This document shows positions 13,546-21,850 of a stretch of DNA of 64,000 nt, one piece after another. Every line of letters begins with the position of its first letter. Positions within the stretch are counted from its first letter, which is position 1. The position numbers and the translations under genes were made by a program. The stretch spans positions 1-64,000 of the forward strand of contig CAYYYS010000002.1 in the NCBI GenBank assembly GCA_964476155.1, given 5' to 3'. The notes beneath the pieces are model-generated. The model ran no database searches, was not told the DNA's origin, and worked only from the letters and a program-made list of their open reading frames with translations. Source of the stretch: JAHIYU01 sp964476155 (GTDB lineage: Bacteria; Krumholzibacteriota; Krumholzibacteriia; LZORAL124-64-63).

Positions 13546-15627
13546 TCAAGACCCGTCGTCGGCCGTGACACGCAGCAGCGCGTCCGCGAGGAACTGCCCG
13601 GGGTGGTCGCTCCCGAAGTCCCAGACCATGGCCTTGCCGGTCCCCGGAGTCACGCCCGCACCCACATCGCCCGAGATCGTCGAGACGGTGTAGGTCCAGT
13701 TGGCGCCGCCGTCGACCGACACGTCCAGATCAACCGTCAAGGACGGGCTGTCGGGGTCGACCAGATCGTAGGTGATGTCCACAAGGCCGGATCCGTCGGT
13801 ACGCTGGACGAACTGGACGTTCGACACCTCCGGGGCCTGGGGGGCGGCCGACATGCCGCTCACGATCAGCGCGTAGGTCTGCGGCCCGCTCGTCAGCGTT
13901 CCCTTGTGGGAGACGATCACGCGGTACTGGCCCGTCGTCGGTGTCGCCACTTCCACCTTTTCCACGTTGTCGCGGATGTTGTCGCCGGTCGTCGCGGCGA
14001 CGGTGTAGCCGACCGGGTTCAGGATCCAGGGCTCGTACTCGAACGCGTCGCTCACCCGCTCGACACGCAGATCCAGGTCGTTGACCAGCATGATGTCGGG
14101 GGGATCGAGGGACCAGGCCGGCGGTGTGCCGGGAGGATCGGTCCAGCAGATGGTGGCCGTCAACGGTTCGGTGCCCGGATTCCACACCACCAGCGTATCG
14201 CGTTCGCCCTGGGCGAGGGATGTTTCGGTAATGCGTTGGGGCGACGTTACGTCGGCGTCGATCACATCGGCCGCCGTCTGCGCGTTCAGCAGACCCCAGC
14301 CGTAACTGTAGTCGGGGCCGTCGTTGGTGCCGGCCTCGTCGGCGGTGTGGATGGCCAGGGCTTTCAGGGTCGCCGCCAGGGCCGTCTGCGCGCCGTGCGT
14401 GTCACGATACATCTGGGCCAGCAAGTGGATGGCGCCGGCCGCGTTGGGGCCGGACATCGACGTGCCGCTGAAGCTGGCGTAGCTGGTGTCCGACTCCGAG
14501 TAGGTGCTGTACAGGCCGATGCCGTTGGCCACCAGGTCGGGCTTGATGCGGCCGTCGTCGGTGGGGCCGTAGCCGCTGAACGTACTCATGACCACGTCCG
14601 AGGGCTGGGTCCAGCCGCCGGGTACGTCGTCCACGGCGCCGACGGTCAGCACGTTCTTGCAGTTGCCGCGGTAGGGGATGGTGTCGAAGCCGTTGGTGGC
14701 CTCGCCGTCGAACTCGCGCAGATCGGTGCTCCAGGCCCAGTCGCTGATGCCCGGGTCCCAGAAGTAGTGGCCGGGTTCCTCCGCTCCCGGCCCGTAGTCG
14801 TTGCGGTCGTTGCCGGCCGACTTGACGATCAGGTAGTAGGGCGCGTCGTAGGCGATCTGGTCCCACTCCTGGTTGGCGCCCGTGTAGCTGCCGAAGCCGG
14901 CGTCCTCGACGGTGCTCACGTCGACATCGCCGTACCAGTACCAGGCCGACTCGGTACTGCTCCAGCGCCAGCCGGCGACGTACGCGTAGCTGTGGTTGGA
15001 GACCAGCAGGCCGCCCGCAGCGGCGGTGGCCATCTCCGGCTCGTCGTCGGTCCAGTCGTAGCTGTCCAGATAGGCGGCGTAGCTCATGCCCTTGGCGTTG
15101 GGATCGACACCCGCCGCCACCAGAATGCCGCCCACGTGCGTGGCGTGGTAATGGACATCGGGCGAAGCGTCGATGACCGTGACCCGTCCGCCGAACTCCT
15201 GGTGGGAGGTCAGGACGGCGCCCGCGTCCCAGATGCCCAGTTCGCCGGCGGTGTTGGCTCCGGTGAGATCGTAGCCGCTGCCGCCGCCCGGCCACAGGTG
15301 GTCGACGCCCACGCTCTGGGCGGCGATCAGGTTCGTGGTGCCCACGAAGATCGGTCGTCCGTGCGCGTCGATACCGATCAGGGCCAGCGAGAGATCGCGG
15401 TTCAGGGCGGCCTGGGGGCCGCTGTCCCGGGTGAGTAGGTCCTCGTACAGGGGCGTGCGCCGCGCCGCGGATCGCGCGACCAGTTCCTCGGCCAGTCGTT
15501 CGAGGCCGGGCACGTTCGTGCCGGCGACGGGACGGGCCCGCTCGGCGGCGAACAGGGTGCCGGCCAGCAGGATCGGAATCATCAGGGCGACCGTGAAGCC
15601 GCGTCGTGTCGTGTATATGAAGCGCAT
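13546..15627 (-). CDS. Secreted subtilisin-like serine protease (S8)
   Basis: 693 residues with a signal peptide (about 1-28, ending LFAA). The S8 catalytic triad is visible: D134 in GIWDAGAV, H164 in HATHVGG and S390 in SFSGTSMSGP. N273 in SAGNDRND is the oxyanion-hole residue. After the catalytic domain (about 90-450), a beta-rich region resembling the P/PPC-type domain carries a TICWTDPPG strand. Then comes an Ig-like segment (about 600-693) with DVSVDGGANWTYTV, which stops without the FlgD tail. The gene follows, by ten bases, one encoding a FlgD-tail protein, so the two are probably co-transcribed. It is likely exported and proteolytic; no inhibitor or specificity feature was recognised. 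Confidence 0.88.
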   Translation of the reverse strand: MRFIYTTRRGFTVALMIPILLAGTLFAAERARPVAGTNVPGLERLAEELVARSAARRTPLYEDLLTRDSGPQAALNRDLSLALIGIDAHGRPIFVGTTNLIAAQSVGVDHLWPGGGSGYDLTGANTAGELGIWDAGAVLTSHQEFGGRVTVIDASPDVHYHATHVGGILVAAGVDPNAKGMSYAAYLDSYDWTDDEPEMATAAAGGLLVSNHSYAYVAGWRWSSTESAWYWYGDVDVSTVEDAGFGSYTGANQEWDQIAYDAPYYLIVKSAGNDRNDYGPGAEEPGHYFWDPGISDWAWSTDLREFDGEATNGFDTIPYRGNCKNVLTVGAVDDVPGGWTQPSDVVMSTFSGYGPTDDGRIKPDLVANGIGLYSTYSESDTSYASFSGTSMSGPNAAGAIHLLAQMYRDTHGAQTALAATLKALAIHTADEAGTNDGPDYSYGWGLLNAQTAADVIDADVTSPQRITETSLAQGERDTLVVWNPGTEPLTATICWTDPPGTPPAWSLDPPDIMLVNDLDLRVERVSDAFEYEPWILNPVGYTVAATTGDNIRDNVEKVEVATPTTGQYRVIVSHKGTLTSGPQTYALIVSGMSAAPQAPEVSNVQFVQRTDGSGLVDITYDLVDPDSPSLTVDLDVSVDGGANWTYTVSTISGDVGAGVTPGTGKAMVWDFGSDHPGQFLADALLRVTADDGS

Positions 15628-15637
15628 CGCGGTCCTC

Positions 15638-16393
15638 CTATCGCACCAGGGTTAAACGGGTCACTTTATCGTCGGCGTCGTTGATGTGCAGCCGCGCGAA
15701 ATAGGCGCCGCTGGCTACCGGAGCGCCGTTGTCGTCGCGCCCCAGCCACCGGACATCATGGTTGCCGGCGGGCCAGTCACCCGCAGCCAACCGTGAAATC
15801 TCCCGGCCCCGCATGTCGAAGATCGACAGCTCGATGACGGCGTCGGCCTTTAAGCTGAAGTGGATGCTTGTGCTGGGATTGAAGGGATTGGGGATGGCCG
15901 GTCCCAGCTGATCGACCAGTATGGGCGGAGTCGATGTGCCGCTGTCCAGGATCGTGAAGACACCGCTGCTGTCGTCGTCGGACCAGCCGAAGCGATCGGC
16001 GGCCGCGACCACCAGACGGCCCTCGGTCGTGGTGAGATCCGCGACGGTCCATATGTACTCGTAAGAGCCGCCGGGATCCGGCTGGATCGTGATTTCGTCC
16101 AGGAGAAAGGCGCCGTCCAGCAGGCGGAGCGTGATCGGTGTCGCGGCTCCGTCCCAGCTCTGTTCGTCGATGGCCCACTGGAGTGTTTCGGCCGCGGTGC
16201 CGACGAAGAACTCACCGCCGACGGGGTAGTCGACGGCGATCACGGGGGGGCGGCTGTCCAGCGTGTCGGCGACCGAAACGGCCGAGGCACTGAGCGCCGA
16301 AGCCGTGATCGGCAACGCCGTCAACACGGCGGTCGCGATCACCGCCGTCGCGATCTTGGGGACCCGGTCTCGCATTATGCGGGTAGTCGGCAT
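15638..16393 (-). CDS. Exported protein with C-terminal FlgD-like Ig domain, partner of the protease
   Basis: 251 residues from the ATG at 16393, six bases after AAGGAG; an in-frame upstream start lacks a site. Residues 1-35 form an Ala-rich signal peptide. About 45-150 is an Ig-like domain (PPVIAVDYPVGGEFFVG, TITIQ-like strands, YIWTVADL), and the last 80 residues are the tail: IPNPFNPSTSIHFSL, FDMRGREISRL, AGNHDVRW, ASGAYFARLH, ending LTLVR. It sits ten bases upstream of the subtilase gene. The two proteins together resemble a split version of the protease-Ig-tail polypeptides common in such bacteria. A surface-anchoring or chaperone role for the protease is a guess. Confidence 0.75.
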   Translation of the reverse strand: MPTTRIMRDRVPKIATAVIATAVLTALPITASALSASAVSVADTLDSRPPVIAVDYPVGGEFFVGTAAETLQWAIDEQSWDGAATPITLRLLDGAFLLDEITIQPDPGGSYEYIWTVADLTTTEGRLVVAAADRFGWSDDDSSGVFTILDSGTSTPPILVDQLGPAIPNPFNPSTSIHFSLKADAVIELSIFDMRGREISRLAAGDWPAGNHDVRWLGRDDNGAPVASGAYFARLHINDADDKVTRLTLVR

Positions 16394-16714
16394 GGTCAAC
16401 TCCTTATTCTGCACGAAACAACGACACGATCCAGGCGGGATGGAAACGCACCCTAAGGGGAGTATTTGGCCAAAACGTAAACCTTACTCATAAAGCTAAG
16501 TACAAGCCGTTTCGGTGGCATCTTATGGTGTGCAAGAGTCATGCGGGTTAAGGTGAACCATTCCAGTGGGAACGTGTTAGTGTCTCGCGGCACGACAATG
16601 GTCGGTCGCCTCCGAAGCGAAGGGAAGAGAACGATGATTACAGGGAAAAAACGAGTTGCAATTAAAGATGACACGGCTCGTCTGTAGTGTGGATTTCTGA
16701 GGGTAGGTTTTTGA
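16394..16714. other. Intergenic stretch between divergent genes
   Basis: 321 bases, less GC-rich than its neighbours, without a credible gene. It should carry the promoters of the minus-strand protease pair and of the plus-strand gene at 16715, but I could not fix hexamers with confidence. No repeat or hairpin of note was seen. Confidence 0.4.
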
Positions 16715-17575
16715 GTGAAGGCGTTGATTAGATTAATTCTCACATTGGTGATCGCTTTTTTGGCGCTGTGCAATGGCGCCTCGTTCGCCTGGGATCCCAA
16801 CGGCGATCTCGAGGACTGGCATAGCGAAGCCCGCGAAGAGCCCGTCGCCGACGGCCCCGAAATTCGCGATCCCTTATTCGAATTCATGGTGAATCTGGTC
16901 GAAGGCGATTCCCTCGGCGTGTGGTCTCGCGATGATATCCTGACGTACATCACCGCGTCGGGCCGCCCGAGCAAACTGCCCGTAGAGCGTCTGGTCAGCG
17001 TTAGCAGGAACATCGTTCCCCTGGAAGAAGCGGAGCGGGCGTTTCACTTTCCCGCCCGACGCGCGTTACGCCTCGAACTCAAGGCCGACCTCCGTCTGCC
17101 CTTGCCCTACAGCATTCTCGGCTATCATCCCGGCACCCTGCACGTTTCGCGAGTCGTGGAGACGGTCGAATGGGACCTGTTGAGCGCCACCTTGCGTCTA
17201 TCCGATGAAGGCGACGATCCGGCCCGGATCTGGGCTCCGTCGATCAAGGCTCTCGGTATAAAAACCGGACACGTCGTCCTGGACGTGGACGGCTGGATCG
17301 ACCGTCTACTGGGCAAAAAACTCGACGACACCTGGATAGAAGGCTTCGTGGTAGCTCGCGTCTCCGGTGCGCCCGACCCCCAAGACAACGGCATCAACGG
17401 CTTGGTCCTAGGCCGCTCCCGAAAGAACCGCCCCTTGAGCGGCGCCTTCGACTTCCGCAACGACAAGGTGCTCCCCAACGGACGCCCTGTCGCCCGTGCA
17501 ATCGCCCGCTACTGCCGACACTGGGTCGCACCCGCAGCTGAACCTGGGCCTGAAGTCTGGTCCTGGTCACCCTGA
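16715..17575 (+). CDS. Exported protein of unknown function
   Basis: 286 residues from a GTG preceded by GAGGGTAGG. Residues 1-26 are a clean signal peptide (ALIRLILTLVIAFLALC, cut near SFA). The mature protein is acidic at first (DPNGDLEDWHSEAREE) and then looks beta-rich, with LRLELKADLRLPLPYSILGY and VEWDLLSATLRLSD. I recognise no family. Its last ten codons lie in the left arm of a long palindrome whose right arm is the start of the next gene. The C-terminus (GPEVWSWSP) may therefore be a product of that rearrangement rather than the ancestral end. Confidence 0.6.
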   Translation: MKALIRLILTLVIAFLALCNGASFAWDPNGDLEDWHSEAREEPVADGPEIRDPLFEFMVNLVEGDSLGVWSRDDILTYITASGRPSKLPVERLVSVSRNIVPLEEAERAFHFPARRALRLELKADLRLPLPYSILGYHPGTLHVSRVVETVEWDLLSATLRLSDEGDDPARIWAPSIKALGIKTGHVVLDVDGWIDRLLGKKLDDTWIEGFVVARVSGAPDPQDNGINGLVLGRSRKNRPLSGAFDFRNDKVLPNGRPVARAIARYCRHWVAPAAEPGPEVWSWSP

Positions 17576-17802
17576 TCACATCGACCAACCCAACACCAGG
17601 TGATTTATGCGACGGGTGGATAGGGAGGTACGCGCGCCATTTCCGGGGGCGCACGCCGAATCCCTTCAGGGGATCCGACGCGCTCGATTACTACGCCCCG
17701 GCAATGGCGCGCGTACCTCCCTTTCCACATGTGACAGGGTATCTCCCTGGTGTTAGGTTGGTTGCATGAGTGATCAGGAGCAGCTGGATAGCTTTCAGGC
17801 CC
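17546..17802. repeat. Long imperfect palindrome A, arms running into both neighbouring genes
   Basis: Outer pairs: GGGCCTGAA (17546-17554) with 17794-17802; CCTGATCAC (17571-17579) with 17770-17778; and ACCAACCCAACACCAGG (17584-17600) with 17746-17762, one mismatch. Inner perfect arm: 19 bases, 17623-17641 with 17703-17721. The centre near 17670 is a small ATCCC/GGGAT hairpin. The left arm contains the stop codon of the gene at 16715; the right arm contains the first dozen codons of the acylphosphatase gene. Confidence 0.8.
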
Positions 17803-18056
17803 GTGTTGTCGGGCGCGTTCAAGGTGTCGGATTTCGTTGGTATGTGCAGCAAGCGGCTACTCAACTCGGTCTTACGGGAACTGTGCGTAATATGCGGGAT
17901 GGTCGTGTGGAGGTTTGGGCAGAGGGGTCGCAGGATATCCTTGTCGAGTTGGTCGGCAGGGTTGCGAAGGGGCCCACTCATGGTCGTGTCGACAAGCTCT
18001 TGATCAGTTGGAGTGCCGCTACCGGTCGGTGGGTCGATTTCACCATCATCACTTAG
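17766..18056 (+). CDS. acyP: Acylphosphatase
   Basis: 96 residues, the normal length. It hydrolyses the carboxyl-phosphate bond of acyl phosphates, in the cytoplasm. The family signature is intact: ARVVGRVQGVGFRWYVQQAA with catalytic Arg24 in GFR, and TGTVRNMRDGRVEVWAEG with catalytic Asn42. The end VDFTIIT is the last strand. The ATG at 17766 lies in the right arm of palindrome A and has no good ribosome binding site, so translation may depend on how that structure folds. The HAD phosphatase gene follows after seven bases. Acetyl phosphate made by the Pta-AckA pair elsewhere in the window is one possible substrate. Confidence 0.9.
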   Translation: MSDQEQLDSFQARVVGRVQGVGFRWYVQQAATQLGLTGTVRNMRDGRVEVWAEGSQDILVELVGRVAKGPTHGRVDKLLISWSAATGRWVDFTIIT

Positions 18057-18063
18057 GAACGCG

Positions 18064-18945
18064 ATGGACGATGGCAAGTACCTGGTGGCCGTGGATGTGG
18101 ACGGCACTTTGCTCAATACTGAGTTCGACGACGTGGTTGCGCCGCGTGAGCGAAAGGCGGTCAGCCGTCTGCGCGAGGCCGGGCATGTCTTGGCGCTCTG
18201 TACCGGGCGGAATCGTCATTCGGTGGCCCATGTGATCGCGACGGCGGACGGGGTGCTGGACGGTGTGCCGCGTATTCTGCTCAACGGCGCCCAGGTTTTC
18301 GACGGGGGATCGGGTCGTGTGCTGCGCGAGGCCGGTCTGCCCCCGGAAATGCTCGCCGCGCTGGTGACGCTCTTTCGCGAACACGGTGTTTTGCCGGGGA
18401 TGTTCACCGACGACGATGTGGGCGGCGGCTTGACCATCGAGAACCAGCCGCCCAACAGTGTGCTCGGAAATTATCTGCGGCGGCGGGGGGAGAAGGTCGG
18501 CGCGGTGCGGGTCGTCGACGATCTGCTCGACCATTTGCCCGACTCGGCCCTGGAGATCGGCACCATCGACGAAAAGGACAAGGTCATGGCGCTGACCGCT
18601 GCGGTGCGCCGGACTTTCGGCGACGCGGTGCAGATCATCAATACCGAAACGTTATTGGCCCGCGATGCGTATATGTGGATCGAGGTCTACGCCGCCGATT
18701 GCACCAAGGGCAGCGGCCTGTCGCTGCTGGCGCGGGAACTCGCGGTGCCGAAAGAACGCATCGTGGCAATCGGCGACAACTACAACGATCTTGATATGTT
18801 CACGGCGGCGGGGCATCGTGTGGCCATGGGCAACGCGCCGGAAGCGGTGCGGGCGGCGGCCGATCGCGTCGCACCCGATGTCGCCGAGCACGGCGCGGCG
18901 GTGGTGATCGAGGAGATCACCGCGGGCCTCTACCCGAAGCCTTGA
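18064..18945 (+). CDS. HAD-superfamily phosphatase, Cof type
   Basis: 293 residues from the ATG at 18064. Motif I is DVDGT (11-15) with nucleophile Asp11 and acid/base Asp13; motif II is the CTGR segment; and the C-terminal KGSGLSLLARELAVP with IGDNYNDLDMFTAAG supplies the motif III Lys and motif IV acidic pair. The C2-type cap between them is typical of Cof/YbiV sugar-phosphate phosphatases, which act on a range of small phosphates in the cytoplasm. The substrate cannot be predicted. It is co-oriented with acyP, seven bases downstream, and likely co-transcribed. Confidence 0.88.
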   Translation: MDDGKYLVAVDVDGTLLNTEFDDVVAPRERKAVSRLREAGHVLALCTGRNRHSVAHVIATADGVLDGVPRILLNGAQVFDGGSGRVLREAGLPPEMLAALVTLFREHGVLPGMFTDDDVGGGLTIENQPPNSVLGNYLRRRGEKVGAVRVVDDLLDHLPDSALEIGTIDEKDKVMALTAAVRRTFGDAVQIINTETLLARDAYMWIEVYAADCTKGSGLSLLARELAVPKERIVAIGDNYNDLDMFTAAGHRVAMGNAPEAVRAAADRVAPDVAEHGAAVVIEEITAGLYPKP

Positions 18946-18986
18946 TCAAGTAACGCGACCCGAAGATCAACCCGAAGGGACATGAC

Positions 18987-19448
18987 ATGCGCTCAGCCAT
19001 CACCGTCGCCGCCATCCTGCTGATCGGCGGGCTCGTCCTCGCCCAGGGCATGCGCGATTCGTCCTCGGTCGTGTCCGTGACCGCTCCGCAGACCGTCCAC
19101 GCCAATGTGGGAGAGACGGTCGAACTCACCGTGAACATCGATATCGACAAGCGCTGGCACCTCTATGCCCACGGCGACACGGTCTACTACGGCATCTCGG
19201 TCACCGGTCTGGACACCTTGCCCCTGGCCGCCGTGAAGGTGGCGTATCCCAAGGGACACCAGGGCAAGTTCCTCGGCAACAAGGTGCAGCTGCTCGAAGG
19301 TGCCGAGACCCTGACGATCAGCGGCGTGCTCATGTCCCCGCTCGACGAGCCGCTCAAATTCGAGCTCGAATGCCAGGCCTGCGACGCCAAGTCCTGCCTG
19401 GCGCCCGCCTGGATCCCCTTCCAAACGGTGGTCCTGCCCAGGGAGTGA
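18987..19448 (+). CDS. DsbD-alpha-like exported domain protein
   Basis: 153 residues with an N-terminal signal peptide (1-20, ending VLAQ). The rest resembles the N-terminal, periplasmic thiol-exchange domain of DsbD: a beta-sandwich opening with HANVGETVELTVNIDI and ending with FELECQACDAKSCLAPAW, where C129, C132 and C137 are the likely redox cysteines. DsbD-alpha normally uses two, so the third is an oddity. Transmembrane and thioredoxin parts of DsbD are absent. Four bases separate it from the metallo-hydrolase gene, so the two are co-translated. It may deliver reducing power to, or protect thiols of, a periplasmic partner; the partner is unknown. Confidence 0.75.
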   Translation: MRSAITVAAILLIGGLVLAQGMRDSSSVVSVTAPQTVHANVGETVELTVNIDIDKRWHLYAHGDTVYYGISVTGLDTLPLAAVKVAYPKGHQGKFLGNKVQLLEGAETLTISGVLMSPLDEPLKFELECQACDAKSCLAPAWIPFQTVVLPRE

Positions 19449-19452
19449 CCTC

Positions 19453-20343
19453 ATGCCCCTGAGCGTAGTGACGGTTCTCGCCCTCCTGCTCTGTGCCTTC
19501 CCGGCCCTGGCCCAGGATTGGGACAGCTTCGAGTTTTCCGCTGTCGAGCTCGCCGACGGTTTGTGGCATGTGCGCGGCGCCGGCGGCAACGTGGTGATGT
19601 GCGCCGGCGAGGACGGAGTCCTGTTGGTGGATGCCGACTACGAACAGCTGGGGAAGAAGCTGGTGGCGTTCGTGAAGGCCGAGACCGGCGGTGGCGTCGA
19701 CTACGTCGTCTCGACCCATTGGCACTTCGACCATACCGGCGGCAACGAGGCCCTAGCCAACAGCGGCGCCGTGCTTATCGCCCATCAGAACGTGCGGCGA
19801 CGCATGGCCGTCGAGACGCGTATTGAGCTGCTCGACCACACGCAACCGGCGGCGCCGGCGGCAGCCCTGCCGACGGTCACTTTTTCCGACTCGCTGGTCA
19901 TGCACCTGAACGATGAGCAGATCGTTTTCTTTCACACCCCCAATGCCCACACCGACGGCGACGTGATCGTGGTGTTCCGCAACGCCGATGTCATCCACAC
20001 CGGCGATATCATGTTCAACTGCGGCTATCCCTTCATCGACACCTCCTGTGGCGGTGACATCGACGGCATGATCACCGCGGTCGAGATGATGATCGGCCTT
20101 TGCAGTGACGAGACCACGGTCGTACCCGGCCATGGCCCTGTCTGCGGACGCGCCGACCTCGAAACCTACCTCGGCATCTTGACGGGGTACAGGGACGCGG
20201 TTGCGCCCCTGAAAGCGGAGGGATTGTCGCTGGATGAGGTGAAGGCCGCGGCCGCTACCGCCGATATCGACGCGGTGTACGGCGCGATCATGTTCCCACC
20301 GGACCTGTTCACGGCCATGGTCTACGCCACCGCAGGTGACTGA
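19453..20343 (+). CDS. Exported metallo-beta-lactamase-fold hydrolase
   Basis: 296 residues. A signal peptide (1-20, ALA before QDW) sends it to the periplasm. The zinc motif is THWHFDHTGG (H89, H91, D93, H94). Further ligands follow in TPNAHTDGDVIVVF, the IHTGDIMFNCGYPFID segment and VPGHGPVCG, the order found in the broad MBL hydrolase group that includes quorum-quenching lactonases, sulfatases and glyoxalase II-like enzymes. The subgroup with an exported N-terminus and the FNCGYPFID segment is uncharacterised to my knowledge. It is paired with the DsbD-alpha-like gene. It is unlikely to be a true antibiotic-hydrolysing lactamase. Confidence 0.85.
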   Translation: MPLSVVTVLALLLCAFPALAQDWDSFEFSAVELADGLWHVRGAGGNVVMCAGEDGVLLVDADYEQLGKKLVAFVKAETGGGVDYVVSTHWHFDHTGGNEALANSGAVLIAHQNVRRRMAVETRIELLDHTQPAAPAAALPTVTFSDSLVMHLNDEQIVFFHTPNAHTDGDVIVVFRNADVIHTGDIMFNCGYPFIDTSCGGDIDGMITAVEMMIGLCSDETTVVPGHGPVCGRADLETYLGILTGYRDAVAPLKAEGLSLDEVKAAAATADIDAVYGAIMFPPDLFTAMVYATAGD

Positions 20344-20348
20344 GCCGA

Positions 20349-21023
20349 TCAGCGCTCGTACAGTGTTTTCACGCGGCCCCACGTCGAAGATTCATTGGCG
20401 ACGATCGCATTCGCGTAGCGCCACTTGATCTGCGTCAGGGTCACGTTTTCGGTGCGCGTGACAGGCGATATTTCTTCCAGGCCTTCGATGGTGTAGAGGG
20501 GGTCCTCGTTGGCCCTCGGCATTTCCCTGACGTAGAAGATGACCAGAGTGGGGATCGAGATGGAGAACATCTCTCCATGGAGCACCATGTAGAGATCGTA
20601 TAGGGTGCTCTGCGTATTCGGAAAAAGCGGGTGCTCCGGCGGTACCTGAGTCCTTTCCGCCAACGGTACGAGCGTGTGAATGGTGATGGACGTGATCGGC
20701 GCCATGAGCATGCCGGTGTCGGGGTCTTCGAACACGCGACCGGAGAACAGGTTCGCCGTGGATATGAGATCCAGATCCCGGGACAATAGATCTTCCGGAT
20801 ACGGAGGAAATGGTGTGTTGACGAAACGATACGTATCGCTCAGCAGGTATTCGTAGGCCGATTCGTCCATCAGCGTCATCGCCACCGACCAGGCGTCGAC
20901 AACCGCGCCGGGCGTGTCCTGGCTCCTGGTGACCGAGGGCGAGAGCATCGCGATCACCATCACCAGACAGATGACGGCGACGCGCTGGGTATACGTAACG
21001 AGGCTCATGGATACGACGATCAT
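20349..21023 (-). CDS. Small exported protein with WG-type C-terminal tail (NTF2-like suspected)
   Basis: 224 residues. A hydrophobic signal segment (about 12-34) is followed by DAWSVAM. The motif AYEYLLSDTYRFV and the spaced DLDLISTANLFSG are shared with the lipoprotein at 21851-22435 (AYTNLLHPDYRFM, DDDLASTRRMFSG), so the two are paralogues. The pattern recalls NTF2/SnoaL-like folds, but I cannot prove it. The protein ends STWGRVKTLYER, the tail found on several reading frames here. The stop is immediately followed by bases shared with the gene at 21146 (CGCTGATCGGC). Function unknown; export is likely. It is convergent with the metallo-hydrolase gene, five bases apart. Confidence 0.65.
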   Translation of the reverse strand: MIVVSMSLVTYTQRVAVICLVMVIAMLSPSVTRSQDTPGAVVDAWSVAMTLMDESAYEYLLSDTYRFVNTPFPPYPEDLLSRDLDLISTANLFSGRVFEDPDTGMLMAPITSITIHTLVPLAERTQVPPEHPLFPNTQSTLYDLYMVLHGEMFSISIPTLVIFYVREMPRANEDPLYTIEGLEEISPVTRTENVTLTQIKWRYANAIVANESSTWGRVKTLYER

Positions 21024-21145
21024 GGATCCCTCTCCTCGTAAAGGCTGTCGATAATGGCATACTCCACCGCCGCAATTCTAGAAGAGGGGCCGTGGAGATA
21101 CAAGAAGGAAGGTCCTGTACGTAACCCGATCGCGGACGCAGCCGA

Positions 21146-21625
21146 TCAGCGCCCGTACATCGCCTTGACCTGCCCGAACGTGAAGGACGCGTTGGGCACA
21201 CCGCCATCATCGACGAAAAGCTGAAAGGCGCAGGCCGCGCCCGCATACCCGTCCACCACGAAGTAGAAATCACCCTGTTGTGCGATGGTCGACTCGGCGC
21301 CGTTGTCGGTGACCTCGATGCAGTCCAGGTTTTCGTCACAGCCACCGAGAATGGCCAGGTCCAGGTCGCAGACGCTCTCGAGCCGCACATTGAAGCGGCG
21401 CGGTGTCGCCAGGTTGAGATGATAGACGACTTCGCCGCCCGATTCCTCCCAGTCGCTGCAGCCATAGTAGGTGACGTTGTTGGGCAGGCCCGTGTTGTCG
21501 CCGGCGTAGACGCCGTCGAGTTCGACTTCGGTCATGCTGCTGCAATCGAGCTGGGCGTGGCAGGCCGTTGCTCCGATCAAGAGCAGGGAAACTGCCAGGA
21601 TCTTTGGCATATTGCACATCGACAT
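21146..21625 (-). CDS. Exported PPC-like beta-domain protein with WG-type tail
   Basis: 159 residues from the ATG at 21625; ATGs at 21619 and 21610 are alternatives, as the ribosome site AAAGG is weak. There is a signal peptide with AVSLLLIGATACHAQ; the Cys could make it a lipoprotein, but the -1 position (Ala) and the following HAQ also fit ordinary cleavage. The mature domain resembles bacterial pre-peptidase C-terminal (PPC) domains: GEVVYHLNL, RRFNVRLE, CDLDLAILGGCDENLDC, GDFYFVVDGYAG, CAFQLFV. Five or six Cys suggest disulfides. The end is ASFTFGQVKAMYGR, with Phe in place of Trp in the tail. Probably a small surface or periplasmic protein; function unknown. Confidence 0.6.
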   Translation of the reverse strand: MSMCNMPKILAVSLLLIGATACHAQLDCSSMTEVELDGVYAGDNTGLPNNVTYYGCSDWEESGGEVVYHLNLATPRRFNVRLESVCDLDLAILGGCDENLDCIEVTDNGAESTIAQQGDFYFVVDGYAGAACAFQLFVDDGGVPNASFTFGQVKAMYGR

Positions 21626-21733
21626 CGGCCTTTGTTGGTGGTGGACAAAATGCAACTCCTTGTCATCTGTTAAGATGCAAGGGGGCTTTAGACAACGGTG
21701 TCGGACTGATACAAGAATCGTGCAAGGTCGTGA

Positions 21734-21850
21734 TTATCGATACAGGGTTTTGACATACCCCCAGGTCATGTCCTCGTTGCCATGCCTCATCAATACCGAA
21801 AAAGCAACGGGGCGCCACGCGGCCGGTCTGCACGCGGGCGCCACCGGCAG
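21734..21850 (-). pseudogene. In-frame continuation after an amber stop, ending MTWGYVKTLYR
   Basis: Directly after the TAG that ends the lipoprotein gene (21851-21853) the same frame stays open for 38 codons and ends EDMTWGYVKTLYR before TAA at 21734-21736. The tail matches that of the paralogue at 20349 (STWGRVKTLYER). Either an ancestral tail has been cut off by an amber mutation, or the TAG is sometimes read through. The spacer between them (LPVAPACRPAAW...) looks unselected. Confidence 0.5.

Noticed and set aside
13528..15438. 636-codon plus-strand open frame opposite the subtilase
   Set aside because: Antisense shadow; the protease on the other strand has a complete catalytic triad and signal peptide.
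19453..20343. Beta-lactam resistance enzyme
   Set aside because: The zinc motif is that of the wide MBL fold; the flanking motifs are not those of class B lactamases, and the gene neighbourhood is unrelated to resistance.
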